A stretch of DNA of 52,444 nt, taken from contig NZ_LUTR01000023.1 of assembly GCF_001597725.1 (NCBI RefSeq), forward strand, positions 1-52,444. Reading direction: 5' to 3'. Source of the DNA: Neptuniibacter marinus (GTDB taxonomy: Bacteria > Pseudomonadota > Gammaproteobacteria > Pseudomonadales > Balneatricaceae). The notes under the pieces are model-generated. The model had not been told where the DNA came from and did no database searches. It saw only the letters and a program-made list of their open reading frames with translations. This document shows positions 1 through 8,522 of this stretch, piece by piece; position 1 is the first letter of the stretch, and the number at the start of each line of letters is the position of its first letter. A program made the translations under genes and the position numbers.

Positions 1-69
1 AGATTCGACACCTTTATCAAAACGGGTAACTCTCTCTTTTTCAAGATGATGTGTCAGATCTAGTCTGAG

Positions 70-480
70 CTAATTCACTTTAGTTATAAATTCGGCAGTC
101 TGACCCTTCCCCTTTTTCCACCCTGCGTAACCGCCGTGGATATGTAGCACATCCGTCAATCCCATCTCTATAATCGCCTTTCCAGCCAATGCAGAGCGTA
201 AACCCCCACCACAAAAGAGGACAAAGGTCAGTTCTTGCTGAAATATTTCTTTAGCATAAGGACTTTCCGGATCAACCCAAAACTCCAACATACCCCTTGG
301 GCAATGATAAGCCCCAGGAATAACCCCTTCACGTTCTAATTCACGAATATCGCGAAGATCAACAAACTGCACACCCTCCTTCCCATACAGAGCGATCGCT
401 TCAGATACCGAAATCTCTCGCACCACTTGGTTTGCCTCTTTAACCAACTGGTAAATCCCTTTTTTAATTACCGATCCCAT
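70..480 (-). CDS. Single-domain rhodanese-like protein
   Basis: A 136-residue protein with one rhodanese domain. A DLRD motif (about residues 41-44) is followed by the active-site loop CGGGLRS, with the probable persulfide-carrying Cys at residue 90. Rhodaneses move sulfane sulfur between thiols; the physiological acceptor cannot be read from the sequence. There is no signal peptide, so it should be cytoplasmic. An AAGGGA ribosome site sits seven bases before the ATG. It lies 40 bases downstream of the acyl-CoA hydrolase gene on the same strand, so the two may be co-transcribed. The domain call is secure; the substrate is unknown. Confidence 0.85.
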   Translation of the reverse strand: MGSVIKKGIYQLVKEANQVVREISVSEAIALYGKEGVQFVDLRDIRELEREGVIPGAYHCPRGMLEFWVDPESPYAKEIFQQELTFVLFCGGGLRSALAGKAIIEMGLTDVLHIHGGYAGWKKGKGQTAEFITKVN

Positions 481-520
481 TGATGATTCCCTTAATTATT
501 ATATTTTTTGTTTGATGCGA

Positions 521-1615
521 CTACATCTCAGCCAATGGATTTTTCTGCCAAGGCGAGAGGAAAAACTTATCCACATAAGTGTTATCCACATCCGCTAACG
601 TTTTAAAGCGCCACTGAGGGTCAGCATCTTTATCCACAAGCAAAGCACGAACCCCTTCAGGAAACTCCTTATGCTGGCAGCATTGCACCGATAAGATAAG
701 CTCTGCACAAAACACCTCTTTCAAGGACATATGCTTAGTCACTTCGAGCTGCTTCTTTATTAAATTAATCGCCAACGGGCTGCCATGATGAATGGCCTTT
801 TGGGCTCGCTTTATCCATTTATCATCACTTTCAACACTTAATAAACTATCGACAAAACCCGCCACAGAATCATGGTCAGTAATCTGTTGAATAAAATCAT
901 AATGGTGCCTTACCGGTGACTCTGAACTAAAACAGGCTTGAGATTCTTGCTCTAAACTACGCAACACTCGATTAACAGCAGCATTAGCATCACCCCATAA
1001 CTCTGCCTGAAGGCGCTCTAACATAAGCTCCCGCAACTCTGTCGCCACAAACCGGTCAGCTAATCCCAAAAACAGGGCATCCGCGGCATTCATGGGGTTT
1101 CCGGTTAAACCTAAAAAGAGCCCCGTTCGGCCCGGCATATGATTTAGGAACCAACTCCCTCCAACATCAGGATAAAGACCAATGGTTACTTCAGGCATAG
1201 CTAAATGGGAAGTTTCAGTCACTATACGATGGCTACAACCATTCATAAGTCCCATACCCCCACCCATTACAATACCGCTGCCCCAGCAGATAATAGGCTT
1301 GCTATAGGTATGTATAGTGTAATCAAGGGTATATTCACGGGTAAAAAAAGCTTTAGGATACTTGGCATTAGAGTCTTCACTAATCGCTTTATAAATACTG
1401 ACAACATCACCACCAGCACAAAAAGCCTTAGAACCTGCGCTATCTAAAATAACAGCGACAACTCTGTCGTCGTCTTGCCACTGATCGAGCTTAGGCTGGA
1501 TCAGGTCGATCATATCCAGTGTTAGAGCATTTAAAGAGCGTTCCGCATTTAAACAGATCTCAACTATTCGCTTACCATCTTGGGTAGGATATTCGTTAAA
1601 CAACACACAACTCAT
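521..1615 (-). CDS. 3-hydroxyisobutyryl-CoA hydrolase (crotonase superfamily)
   Basis: A 364-residue enoyl-CoA hydratase/isomerase-superfamily protein. Its length and motifs fit 3-hydroxyisobutyryl-CoA hydrolase, which releases 3-hydroxyisobutyrate from its CoA ester in valine breakdown. CAGGD (about residues 66-70) and GGGMGL (about 118-123) form the oxyanion hole. The stretch MPEVTIGLYPDVG holds the conserved acid residues (near E142 and D150) that separate hydrolases from short hydratases. The C-terminal extension to about 360 residues also fits. No other valine-catabolic gene is in the window. Family is certain; the exact acyl-CoA substrate is inferred from family membership. Confidence 0.85.
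   Translation of the reverse strand: MSCVLFNEYPTQDGKRIVEICLNAERSLNALTLDMIDLIQPKLDQWQDDDRVVAVILDSAGSKAFCAGGDVVSIYKAISEDSNAKYPKAFFTREYTLDYTIHTYSKPIICWGSGIVMGGGMGLMNGCSHRIVTETSHLAMPEVTIGLYPDVGGSWFLNHMPGRTGLFLGLTGNPMNAADALFLGLADRFVATELRELMLERLQAELWGDANAAVNRVLRSLEQESQACFSSESPVRHHYDFIQQITDHDSVAGFVDSLLSVESDDKWIKRAQKAIHHGSPLAINLIKKQLEVTKHMSLKEVFCAELILSVQCCQHKEFPEGVRALLVDKDADPQWRFKTLADVDNTYVDKFFLSPWQKNPLAEM
567..638 (+). promoter_or_regulatory. Three consensus DnaA boxes in one orientation
   Basis: The nonamer TTATCCACA occurs exactly at 567-575, 582-590 and 630-638, all on the plus strand, inside the 3' end of the acyl-CoA hydrolase gene. On the coding strand each reads as Val-Asp followed by Lys or Asn. 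This is the high-affinity DnaA binding sequence. Whether DnaA binds here is inference; the clustering could reflect a codon and peptide coincidence. Another single copy lies at 9654-9662. Confidence 0.4.
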
Positions 1616-1936
1616 TCAAACATTCCTATCGTTAAAAATTATAGGCGGAACAATCAATCAGAATCGCCTTAACTTATTTCGATCTCTATTACTGTAAAAG
1701 TTTATATATTAATTAAACCATTAGACCGTAAACAGATTGCCTAGAATAAAAGCTAAATCCAATAGGAAATTAGCCTTATACCAGCCTTAAAAGGGAAACT
1801 TAAGGTTCATCAGCAAATATAGAACAGTCGATATTGTCCTATGCTCACCGAAATTGTAGGGAGAGTTTAAATATTAAAACGGATAGAGCGTAGAGAGGTC
1901 TATCTCTACACTCTGCCGATGCATAGGTCGCAGGAA
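1616..1936. other. Intergenic region, AT-rich, with one weak hairpin
   Basis: This stretch separates two minus-strand genes and contains no plausible ORF. At 1890-1909 the sequence GTAGAGA, a six-base loop and TCTCTAC form a hairpin just beyond the end of the NosR-like gene. It could serve as its terminator, but the following minus-strand sequence has only a short T run. A minus-strand TATAAT near 1637-1642 may be the -10 element of the acyl-CoA hydrolase gene. Nothing else stands out. Confidence 0.45.
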
Positions 1937-4138
1937 TTAACTAGATGCAATTATATTATCGTTATCTTGGCGCGTTTTGAGTTTACGCCCTTTTCTCTTT
2001 TCAACAATCAGCGGTACACAAAGATCATCACTCTCGTAGATCTCAACGCAATCTAAACATTGAAAGCACTCATCGTAATCAATCTTGCCTGTTTGCTCGA
2101 TCGACTGATATTCACAGCGGTGTTTACAAAGCTGACATGGCTGGCCACACTCATTACGACGTGGAAGCCAGTTGAATATTCTCAGCTTACCAAAAATAGC
2201 TAAACCTGCACCTAAGGGGCAGATATAACGGCAGTAACCTTTGTAGACAAACAAACTTAGCACTAACAGCACTAAGGCCCAAAGAACAAATGGCCATGAC
2301 CGGTCAAAGATTAATGTAATACTCGTTTTAAAGGGCTCAATCTCAACCACACTACCTGTTAGGGGAATAGAAACAACAGCCACAACCAATATGCCCGCAA
2401 GAACAATATATTTAATCCACTTCAAGCGTGAATCTAACAGAGGTGATACTTTGATTTGTGGTAGTTTAAGAAAGGCCAATAGCTTACCGATCAACTCTTG
2501 TAATGCACCAAAAGGACATAACCAACCACAGAAAGTACCACGCCCCCAGACAAAGAAAGTGATACCAATATAGGCCCAAAGTAATACCGTCATCGGGTCA
2601 TATAGGAAGAACTCTAAACTTCGTCCTGCGACTAAAGCCTGTAATACACCCGTGATATTAACAATCGACAGCTGCCCTTGGGCATACCAACCAATAAATA
2701 CTAAGGTAAACAGTAAATATAAAGGACGGAACCAACGTAAGCGGTGCTTAGACCCTGTCAGTATACGGTGCTTCACTAACACAACGGTTAAGATCAACAA
2801 GCCGGTAAGTAGAATTATTATATCCGTCTTACGACCGGCCCATAAGCTATGCCATGTTTTGTTATCACTCTCCGCAGCAAGAATATATTGCTCAGGAATA
2901 GGTAATTTAAAATCGAGCCCTTCGGTCACACTTTCAGGGTATAACCAACCTTTTTGCCGTACGACATTCAGCTTAAATTCGGCAGGATACGCCGGATCAA
3001 GGCCCGCTTGACCGATAACATGAAAGAGCTTCCATTCGTAACCCTCCAGCTCCTCAGGCAGATTAAGCTTATACTCAAGATCAAAAAGATTTAAACGATC
3101 ATCTAGGTCAAAGTCACGCATCTCTATGGGCAACTCAGCTTGGTGCAAACTGATACGCTCAGGCACTTTACCGCGCACAAAATTTTCTCCGGTAAATGAA
3201 TATCGGCCCTGACTTAGAATAAGTAGCAACTGATCATTATTGGCGACATTCTCTTTTACATAGTCCCATGCGGTAGGTAGTAATAGGTTTCGACCAACCG
3301 TCGGTATGGTCAAATTTGCAGCATAAATCTCAACAAAGGTTTCATCCGGTGCCTCAAGCCCTTCAGGGTCTTCGCCTTCCCCAATTGTTCCCACAAACCG
3401 CGCTTCCACCTCTTTATTGCTGAAGGCGTATTTAACAATCAGCCCCTCATCTAGCAATTCCTGCCAAGACATCGACTCAAATAAATCAGGTTTAATACGT
3501 GCAATAAGGTCAGGATCACGTCCTTTGGCATAACCTAATTTCTCACGGGCCACCTTTAACGAAGAAGCAAGCAAAGATTGGTTGAAAATACGAACTGAAG
3601 CGGTGGCTTTAGTCACGCCATCAATATAAACATTGGCGCTATTGTTAGCGCCGCCCAAACCCGGTTTCGCATCAATCTTGATGTTTTGCATCAACGAAAC
3701 ATCTTTGTACTGTTTAGAAAAGTCGATCAATGGTTTTTCGCCAAGTCCCTCTAAAAAGACTGGTTCATGATGGGATAAAACGCGAACATCTATAAAACGA
3801 CCATCAGGATCAATAGCAACCAATAGATTAAAAGGGATACCGGCAAAACCTGGGATTGCTGCAAGATCAATCGATTCAAAGGCGTAACCAACAAGCGGGG
3901 TGTCTGTAGATATTTGCTGATAAAGCGGCCAAATAGGTAAGGCCTCATCTTTATCACCAACCACATAGGGAGAAGGGAATGCTTTCTCCATCGCTGCCTT
4001 ATCCATCACCCCTGCTTGAGCAAGGTTACAAAAGATAAGGAAGGCGAAGCCAAGGAGAGTCATTAACGTTTTTAAGGAGGATAGGAGTATCCGCAAACGT
4101 TCAAAGAAAGAAAACAGAACCGCAGTAATATAGTTCAT
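1937..4138 (-). CDS. NosR/NirI-family membrane flavin and iron-sulfur protein
   Basis: A 733-residue protein with the NosR/NirI layout: an N-terminal hydrophobic segment (about 24-42), a periplasmic FMN-binding domain with DGVTKATAS (about 173-181) where a threonine can carry covalent FMN, about five to six membrane helices (from about 430), and polyferredoxin motifs. The latter include CxxxCP at Cys537/541, a second CRYICP, and a cysteine-rich C-terminus with two ferredoxin-like clusters. NosR passes electrons to or matures nitrous oxide reductase and NirI serves nitrite reductase. Neither partner gene is in the window and no FNR-type site is obvious upstream, so it may act as a general electron conduit across the membrane. 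Family is firm; the partner is unknown. Confidence 0.8.
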   Translation of the reverse strand: MNYITAVLFSFFERLRILLSSLKTLMTLLGFAFLIFCNLAQAGVMDKAAMEKAFPSPYVVGDKDEALPIWPLYQQISTDTPLVGYAFESIDLAAIPGFAGIPFNLLVAIDPDGRFIDVRVLSHHEPVFLEGLGEKPLIDFSKQYKDVSLMQNIKIDAKPGLGGANNSANVYIDGVTKATASVRIFNQSLLASSLKVAREKLGYAKGRDPDLIARIKPDLFESMSWQELLDEGLIVKYAFSNKEVEARFVGTIGEGEDPEGLEAPDETFVEIYAANLTIPTVGRNLLLPTAWDYVKENVANNDQLLLILSQGRYSFTGENFVRGKVPERISLHQAELPIEMRDFDLDDRLNLFDLEYKLNLPEELEGYEWKLFHVIGQAGLDPAYPAEFKLNVVRQKGWLYPESVTEGLDFKLPIPEQYILAAESDNKTWHSLWAGRKTDIIILLTGLLILTVVLVKHRILTGSKHRLRWFRPLYLLFTLVFIGWYAQGQLSIVNITGVLQALVAGRSLEFFLYDPMTVLLWAYIGITFFVWGRGTFCGWLCPFGALQELIGKLLAFLKLPQIKVSPLLDSRLKWIKYIVLAGILVVAVVSIPLTGSVVEIEPFKTSITLIFDRSWPFVLWALVLLVLSLFVYKGYCRYICPLGAGLAIFGKLRIFNWLPRRNECGQPCQLCKHRCEYQSIEQTGKIDYDECFQCLDCVEIYESDDLCVPLIVEKRKGRKLKTRQDNDNIIASS

Positions 4139-4226
4139 CGCAACAACAACTTCTTATTATATTATGTCTCCATATTAGCCACTACTAATCAACAATAAAA
4201 ATATCTTTTATGATTGTTCAATAACA

Positions 4227-4254
4227 CCTTTAGTGCAACGCCTTTAGTGCAACG
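4227..4254. repeat. 14-bp tandem duplication upstream of the NosR-like gene
   Basis: CCTTTAGTGCAACG is present twice head to tail (4227-4240 and 4241-4254), followed by a partial third CCT. It lies 89 bases upstream of the start codon of the NosR-like gene and 52 bases downstream of the stop of the phosphoesterase gene. It may be a recent slippage duplication or a doubled protein site. Confidence 0.6.
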
Positions 4255-4306
4255 CCTAAAGAAGGTGAAAATTTTCTTGAACTAACAACGATGCGTAATC
4301 TAAGCG

Positions 4307-5134
4307 TTAAATACTGCGTGTTTGCAGATGAAGTTTCACGCCGGTCTGTGCAGATTCCGGCGCTGGCAATATATCCACACTCGGCCAAAGGCCCGTCACT
4401 AAAGCTTTAGCATAAGCCTGAGACAGGGACGCTTGTTTCATGCTTTCTGCGGCACCGCTGGCATCATAGGCCAAACGATGCCAACTCACCTCTATTTGAT
4501 CATCGACCGGTTGCAGTAGCATATACCAACCATCCGTTGTGCCATCATTAGCCGGCATCCCAATCACGCCCGCATTTAACCAATAACCATCCGTTAACTC
4601 AGCCCCAAAAGGCAAACCACAATGGCCTCCAATAAGCAGATCGCTACCCGCTAAGTTTAGCTGTTTATTTTTAACAACCTTATCTCCACTAGCAAAGACA
4701 AACTCATTTATCCGCTCATAGCTACCATGGATAACCGTAGCAGTCCGACCATTCAAGCTAAATCGAATCTCTCGCGGCAAAGCTGCCATCCAGTGCTTAT
4801 CATCTTGAGACAAGCGCTGATTGCTGAAGTTATACCATTCAACCGCCAATAGGGAGCATGCACTCCCTTGATCAAAACCACATCCACAATCGGGGGCATT
4901 TTGAGCTAAAGACTCTTCACAATTTCCCATCACGACAGGAATACCCCAATCACGAATCAATTGAACAGTGGCTTCAGGCTCGGCGCAATAAGCCACCAAA
5001 TCACCGGTACAAATAACCTGCTTCGCTGAAATACCAAGACGGGACGCTTCAGCTTGCATCGCGCGAGTTGCCGCTAAATTGCTATACGGTCCACCAAAAA
5101 TCAGCACAGGGCCAGACAACTTACCAAGATCCAT
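4307..5134 (-). CDS. Metallophosphoesterase-like protein with altered first metal motif
   Basis: Calcineurin-like phosphoesterase fold, 275 residues from the ATG at 5134, chosen because AAGAG lies in front of it; an upstream in-frame ATG would overlap the transporter gene. Conserved blocks are visible: GDLVAY (GD motif), GNCEE (GN motif), HGSYE and GGHCG (the later His ligands). The first block, normally D-x-H-x-N, reads GGPYSN, so the two ligands of one metal are replaced by Gly and Tyr. It is 19 bases downstream of a sodium:solute symporter gene on the same strand and probably co-transcribed. Possible roles are a mono-metal hydrolase or a non-catalytic partner of the transporter. Confidence 0.75.
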   Translation of the reverse strand: MDLGKLSGPVLIFGGPYSNLAATRAMQAEASRLGISAKQVICTGDLVAYCAEPEATVQLIRDWGIPVVMGNCEESLAQNAPDCGCGFDQGSACSLLAVEWYNFSNQRLSQDDKHWMAALPREIRFSLNGRTATVIHGSYERINEFVFASGDKVVKNKQLNLAGSDLLIGGHCGLPFGAELTDGYWLNAGVIGMPANDGTTDGWYMLLQPVDDQIEVSWHRLAYDASGAAESMKQASLSQAYAKALVTGLWPSVDILPAPESAQTGVKLHLQTRSI

Positions 5135-5153
5135 AATCGCTCTTCTATTCCTA

Positions 5154-6533
5154 TTAATGATTAGCAAGAGGTTGTAGTTGTTTTTGGCTTGCGCCACCGA
5201 TCATAAAAAGAGCGCATCCGCCAACCATCACAGCGATACAGATCCACAAAAGTTTAGTGTATTTATGCACCTCACCTAATAACATGGTGTAAGAGGAGGA
5301 CTCAGTGAAATACAGGAGTGAACCACTGATAGCCAAGAAGAAACTGCCGATATAACTCCACACAGGGATATCACGCCGATTCCCCCAGAGACTAAAGAAG
5401 ATAACAGGTACAAGGTACATTGAGGCCGTTCCGCTAACGGCAACAGCGCTGAAGATATCTTTATTCCCAACAAACACTAATAACAAACCCAGTAACATAA
5501 AGATGGCCATAACCATCCGCCCATTTCTAAGGCTTACAGACATAAGGCGCATATCAAGCACAATCATTTTTGCCGAGCTAGTCAAAGTACTGTCTAGCGT
5601 AGACATGGCAGAGATAACCAGAGATGCGCTAAATAGGAACATAGGGAATTCACCCAATAGTCGGCTCAAAACCTGATTCATATCTTCGCCTTCCAAACCA
5701 TTAGCGCCAGCGATTACACCTAAAGAACCAAACGCAAGAATACTAACACTACTGATCCAGCCCGCATGCAGAAAACTACGTTTTGTCGTCTCTCTATCGG
5801 CAAGAAAACCTCGATCCATCATAACGGGGTCATGCATTGGATAGCTCCAGACCTGTAGCAATGCCACCAGCAGCAAAATTGGCCCAGGCTGACTAATATC
5901 GAACGGTTTAAATGTCAGCAGCTCAGTCGTAAAGTGGCCTCCACTAATCACGATGCCTAGCAAAATACTAAGCACGACTAAAAACACCCACATCTGCATA
6001 ACATCAGTACGTAGCGAAGCGTATAAACCGCCAAGCACTGAATAAAGGAGCGTTACGGCGGCTAACCCTATAACGGCTAAAGTGTATGACTGAGAACCTG
6101 CCGCACCAAATAAAATGCCAATGACTAATAAATTGGCAAAGACCTCACTGACCAACCGTATCCCCACCACAAAGTTATAACAGCGTCCGCCCCAAGCACC
6201 GAAACGATCACTTAAAAACCCTTGTACGCTGTCATAGCCTTGCTCAAAACGGAGATGGTCAATAATCCGGCCACCAGTAAGAAAAGAAAGATAGTAGGCT
6301 GCGTAGGCTAAAGCCCCCCAAATACCGTAATAGAACCCCAAAATAGCAGCATTGAGTAAAGAGCGAGCAAATATCCAAGTGGTCACTTGCGAGAAGGTTA
6401 AAGCAAGCAGTGTAGGCGCTCTACCATCTGCCGATTCACCTCTAAAAAAACCACCTTCTTGAGTCGCTTTTCTAGACAGGAAAATAGATACCAGCGCCAA
6501 GCCAGACACTAGAAAGATTAACCACATGCTCAT
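5154..6533 (-). CDS. Sodium:solute symporter (SSS) family transporter
   Basis: A 459-residue, almost entirely hydrophobic protein with about 12-13 predicted membrane segments and the SSS-family pattern. An early unwound helix region (SQVTTWIFARSLLNA) is followed by the GGRIIDHLRFEQGYDS loop and the SAMSTLDSTLTSS segment, which resembles the sodium-binding helix 8. Such proteins import organic solutes with sodium across the inner membrane; the substrate cannot be told. The neighbouring phosphoesterase-like gene begins just downstream, suggesting a two-gene unit. The gene starts with ATG at 6533 and reads through without disruption. Confidence 0.85.
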   Translation of the reverse strand: MSMWLIFLVSGLALVSIFLSRKATQEGGFFRGESADGRAPTLLALTFSQVTTWIFARSLLNAAILGFYYGIWGALAYAAYYLSFLTGGRIIDHLRFEQGYDSVQGFLSDRFGAWGGRCYNFVVGIRLVSEVFANLLVIGILFGAAGSQSYTLAVIGLAAVTLLYSVLGGLYASLRTDVMQMWVFLVVLSILLGIVISGGHFTTELLTFKPFDISQPGPILLLVALLQVWSYPMHDPVMMDRGFLADRETTKRSFLHAGWISSVSILAFGSLGVIAGANGLEGEDMNQVLSRLLGEFPMFLFSASLVISAMSTLDSTLTSSAKMIVLDMRLMSVSLRNGRMVMAIFMLLGLLLVFVGNKDIFSAVAVSGTASMYLVPVIFFSLWGNRRDIPVWSYIGSFFLAISGSLLYFTESSSYTMLLGEVHKYTKLLWICIAVMVGGCALFMIGGASQKQLQPLANH

Positions 6534-6624
6534 TTAACGCCCCACCAATTATCAGTCACTATGGCTCTGACACTTAAGGTGAAGCACAGTTCCAACCGAG
6601 CAAAATAATTAATCTCGGTATCTA

Positions 6625-7419
6625 TCAGCGATGGGCTGCAAGATGTGCACTAATAATCTTCCATGCGGGCTGACCTTTCGCTAATAGATCCGCCTCAATC
6701 TCAGGAGAGAAATCAGCAATAACTGACGTCAGGTAGGAATCTCGCCCTCGGCAACGCTCAAACCAAGCAGCGACCCGAGGACAATCTTTATACATATCGC
6801 TCCAACCAAACTGATAAATCGTTTGAAAATAAGGCGCTAAACACACATCAGCAAGACTAAAGTTATCACTTACTATCCATTGATGTTCAGATAAAGCAGC
6901 CTCCATATCGAGAATAGTTTTACGATAAAGATTAATCCCATCAATCACATCTGGCGCATCAAGACCATATTGAACTAAACGTTTTTGTCGTTCTCGGCGA
7001 GGCTTTTCAGGTATTTTCTCCAACAACTCATCACGCTCACTCTGACTTTTTTCCATTAAGGCAGGACGCATGACTATAGGCCATTGGAGCGCACCACATG
7101 AAGGATGAAGCTTAGTATCCACATGCTTCATCCAAAGACGCATTTGAGCAACCTGATAAGAGGAGGATGGCTTTAAGCTGTGGGCAGAAAAAGTATCATC
7201 TAAATATTCACAAATGATGCTGGATTCAATTATGGGACGCCCCTTATCAACAAGCGTTGGTACAACACCGAGAGGGTTTAGTGCCAAATATACTGGCCGC
7301 AAGTTCTCTTTTTGGGACAGCTCAACGGTGTGTTTAGTCCAATCTAATCCCTTTTCTGCTAAGACAATACGAACTTTCTGAGCGCATGGAGACATTGGGT
7401 GGGTATATAGCTCAAGCAT
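6625..7419 (-). CDS. Glutathione S-transferase family protein
   Basis: A 264-residue soluble protein. The N-terminal thioredoxin-like domain begins LELYTHPMSPCAQKVRI, with a Ser-Pro-Cys near residues 10-12, and carries the cis-Pro and glutathione-binding ES pair in PTLVDKGRPIIESSI. The all-helical C-terminal domain follows from about residue 90. It is somewhat longer than the usual 200-230 residues. The gene is divergent from a LysR-type regulator across a 150-base region with a perfect inverted repeat, so it is a likely regulatory target. The reaction is glutathione conjugation or dehalogenation of an unidentified substrate. Confidence 0.85.
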   Translation of the reverse strand: MLELYTHPMSPCAQKVRIVLAEKGLDWTKHTVELSQKENLRPVYLALNPLGVVPTLVDKGRPIIESSIICEYLDDTFSAHSLKPSSSYQVAQMRLWMKHVDTKLHPSCGALQWPIVMRPALMEKSQSERDELLEKIPEKPRRERQKRLVQYGLDAPDVIDGINLYRKTILDMEAALSEHQWIVSDNFSLADVCLAPYFQTIYQFGWSDMYKDCPRVAAWFERCRGRDSYLTSVIADFSPEIEADLLAKGQPAWKIISAHLAAHR

Positions 7420-7507
7420 GACAGTACCTTTCTCATTAGATGGAATAAGTTGGGTTCACCTAAAACCCAGAATTATTGTTAGATCTCAGTTTATCCCTAG
7501 GGCTTAT

Positions 7508-7525
7508 TTTTGATAAATATCAAAA
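7508..7525. promoter_or_regulatory. Perfect inverted repeat, candidate LysR operator
   Basis: TTTTGATA-AA-TATCAAAA is an 8+8 base palindrome in the divergent region between the glutathione transferase and lysR-type genes, 45 bases before the regulator start. It contains the T-N11-A core expected of LysR-type binding sites. Assignment to this regulator is inferred from position. Confidence 0.5.
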
Positions 7526-7569
7526 CTGTCATAGAATATGTGAATATAATTCAACAATAGGAGTCATAC

Positions 7570-8481
7570 TTGGCTAAGTGGACTGAGATGCAGGTTTTTG
7601 TCGAATCAGTTAGGCAGGGCAGTTTTTCCGCTGCTGGTCGGCAATTAGATCTATCACCTTCAGCAGTCAGCAAGCTTTTAACAAGGCTAGAAACCCGCTT
7701 GGGCGTCCGACTTCTCAACCGTACTACCCGCATGTTAAGCCTGACAGAAGGGGGCCAGATATACTTCAACCACTGCGTTGATATTTTGGCAGAAATAGAC
7801 GATGTAGAAGACGCGTTAACAGGCTTAGTACAGGAACCAGCGGGAACACTTCGCATCAACAGTACCCACGGGTTTGCAAAACATCAGCTTTTGCCAATAA
7901 TGCCGATGTTTCAAGCACGCTACCCTAAGATAAAATTGGAGTTCCAGCTTAGCGGCCAAGCGGTCGACCTTATTGCAGAAGGGGTTGATCTAGCGATCCG
8001 GTTAGGAGAGCTAAAAGACACCAACTTAGTTGCTCGGAAACTAGGAGAGAGTGAACGCTTAGTCTGTGCAAGCCCACACTATATTGACTCCAAAGGCATA
8101 CCACAAAAACCCTCTGACCTTTTAGAACACAACTGTTTACGCCTATCCACTAACGAGATATTTAATCACTGGCAGTTTACCAGCCATCAATCAGGTGAAA
8201 CTAAGGTGGAAACCTTCAATGTAACAGGCAGTTTTGTAACCGATAATGTCGATGGTTTACATGAATATGCCCTGCTAGGCGGAGGCATTGCACGGCTATC
8301 CAGTTTTATGATTAATAAAGATATAGAGGCGGGTCGTCTTATCCCTTTATTGACGAATTATGGCATTCCCCAGCAAAAAATTAATGCCGTGTACCCCCAT
8401 CGCAAACACCTATCGGCTAAAGTGCGAGTCTTTTTGGATTACCTAACTGAACAGTTCGCTGCCAAGCCTCCTTGGAGCTAA
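7570..8481 (+). CDS. LysR-type transcriptional regulator
   Basis: A 303-residue regulator. The N-terminal winged helix-turn-helix spans about residues 1-60 (GSFSAAGRQLDLSPSAVSKL then LETRLGVRLLNRTTR), and a periplasmic-binding-protein-like effector domain from about 90 to the end. The start is TTG at 7570, chosen because AGGAG lies six bases upstream and the next Met would cut into the first helix. It is divergently transcribed from the glutathione transferase gene, the usual arrangement of a LysR regulator and its target. The closest general class is the LysR group that often controls oxidoreductase or transferase neighbours; the effector is unknown. Confidence 0.9.
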   Translation: MAKWTEMQVFVESVRQGSFSAAGRQLDLSPSAVSKLLTRLETRLGVRLLNRTTRMLSLTEGGQIYFNHCVDILAEIDDVEDALTGLVQEPAGTLRINSTHGFAKHQLLPIMPMFQARYPKIKLEFQLSGQAVDLIAEGVDLAIRLGELKDTNLVARKLGESERLVCASPHYIDSKGIPQKPSDLLEHNCLRLSTNEIFNHWQFTSHQSGETKVETFNVTGSFVTDNVDGLHEYALLGGGIARLSSFMINKDIEAGRLIPLLTNYGIPQQKINAVYPHRKHLSAKVRVFLDYLTEQFAAKPPWS

Positions 8482-8522
8482 GATTCTCACTTAGAGAAAG
8501 ACCGTATGAAATCTAAGTTGGG

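Noticed and set aside
1-69. Possible 3' end of a plus-strand gene stopping at TAG 61-63, or a minus-strand gene running off the window
   Set aside because: Both strands are open over this short piece and neither peptide resembles a known family, so no call is possible.
4139-4306. FNR-type site upstream of the NosR-like gene
   Set aside because: TTGAACAATCAT (minus strand) resembles a half-site pair but the spacing is two bases short of TTGAT-N4-ATCAA.
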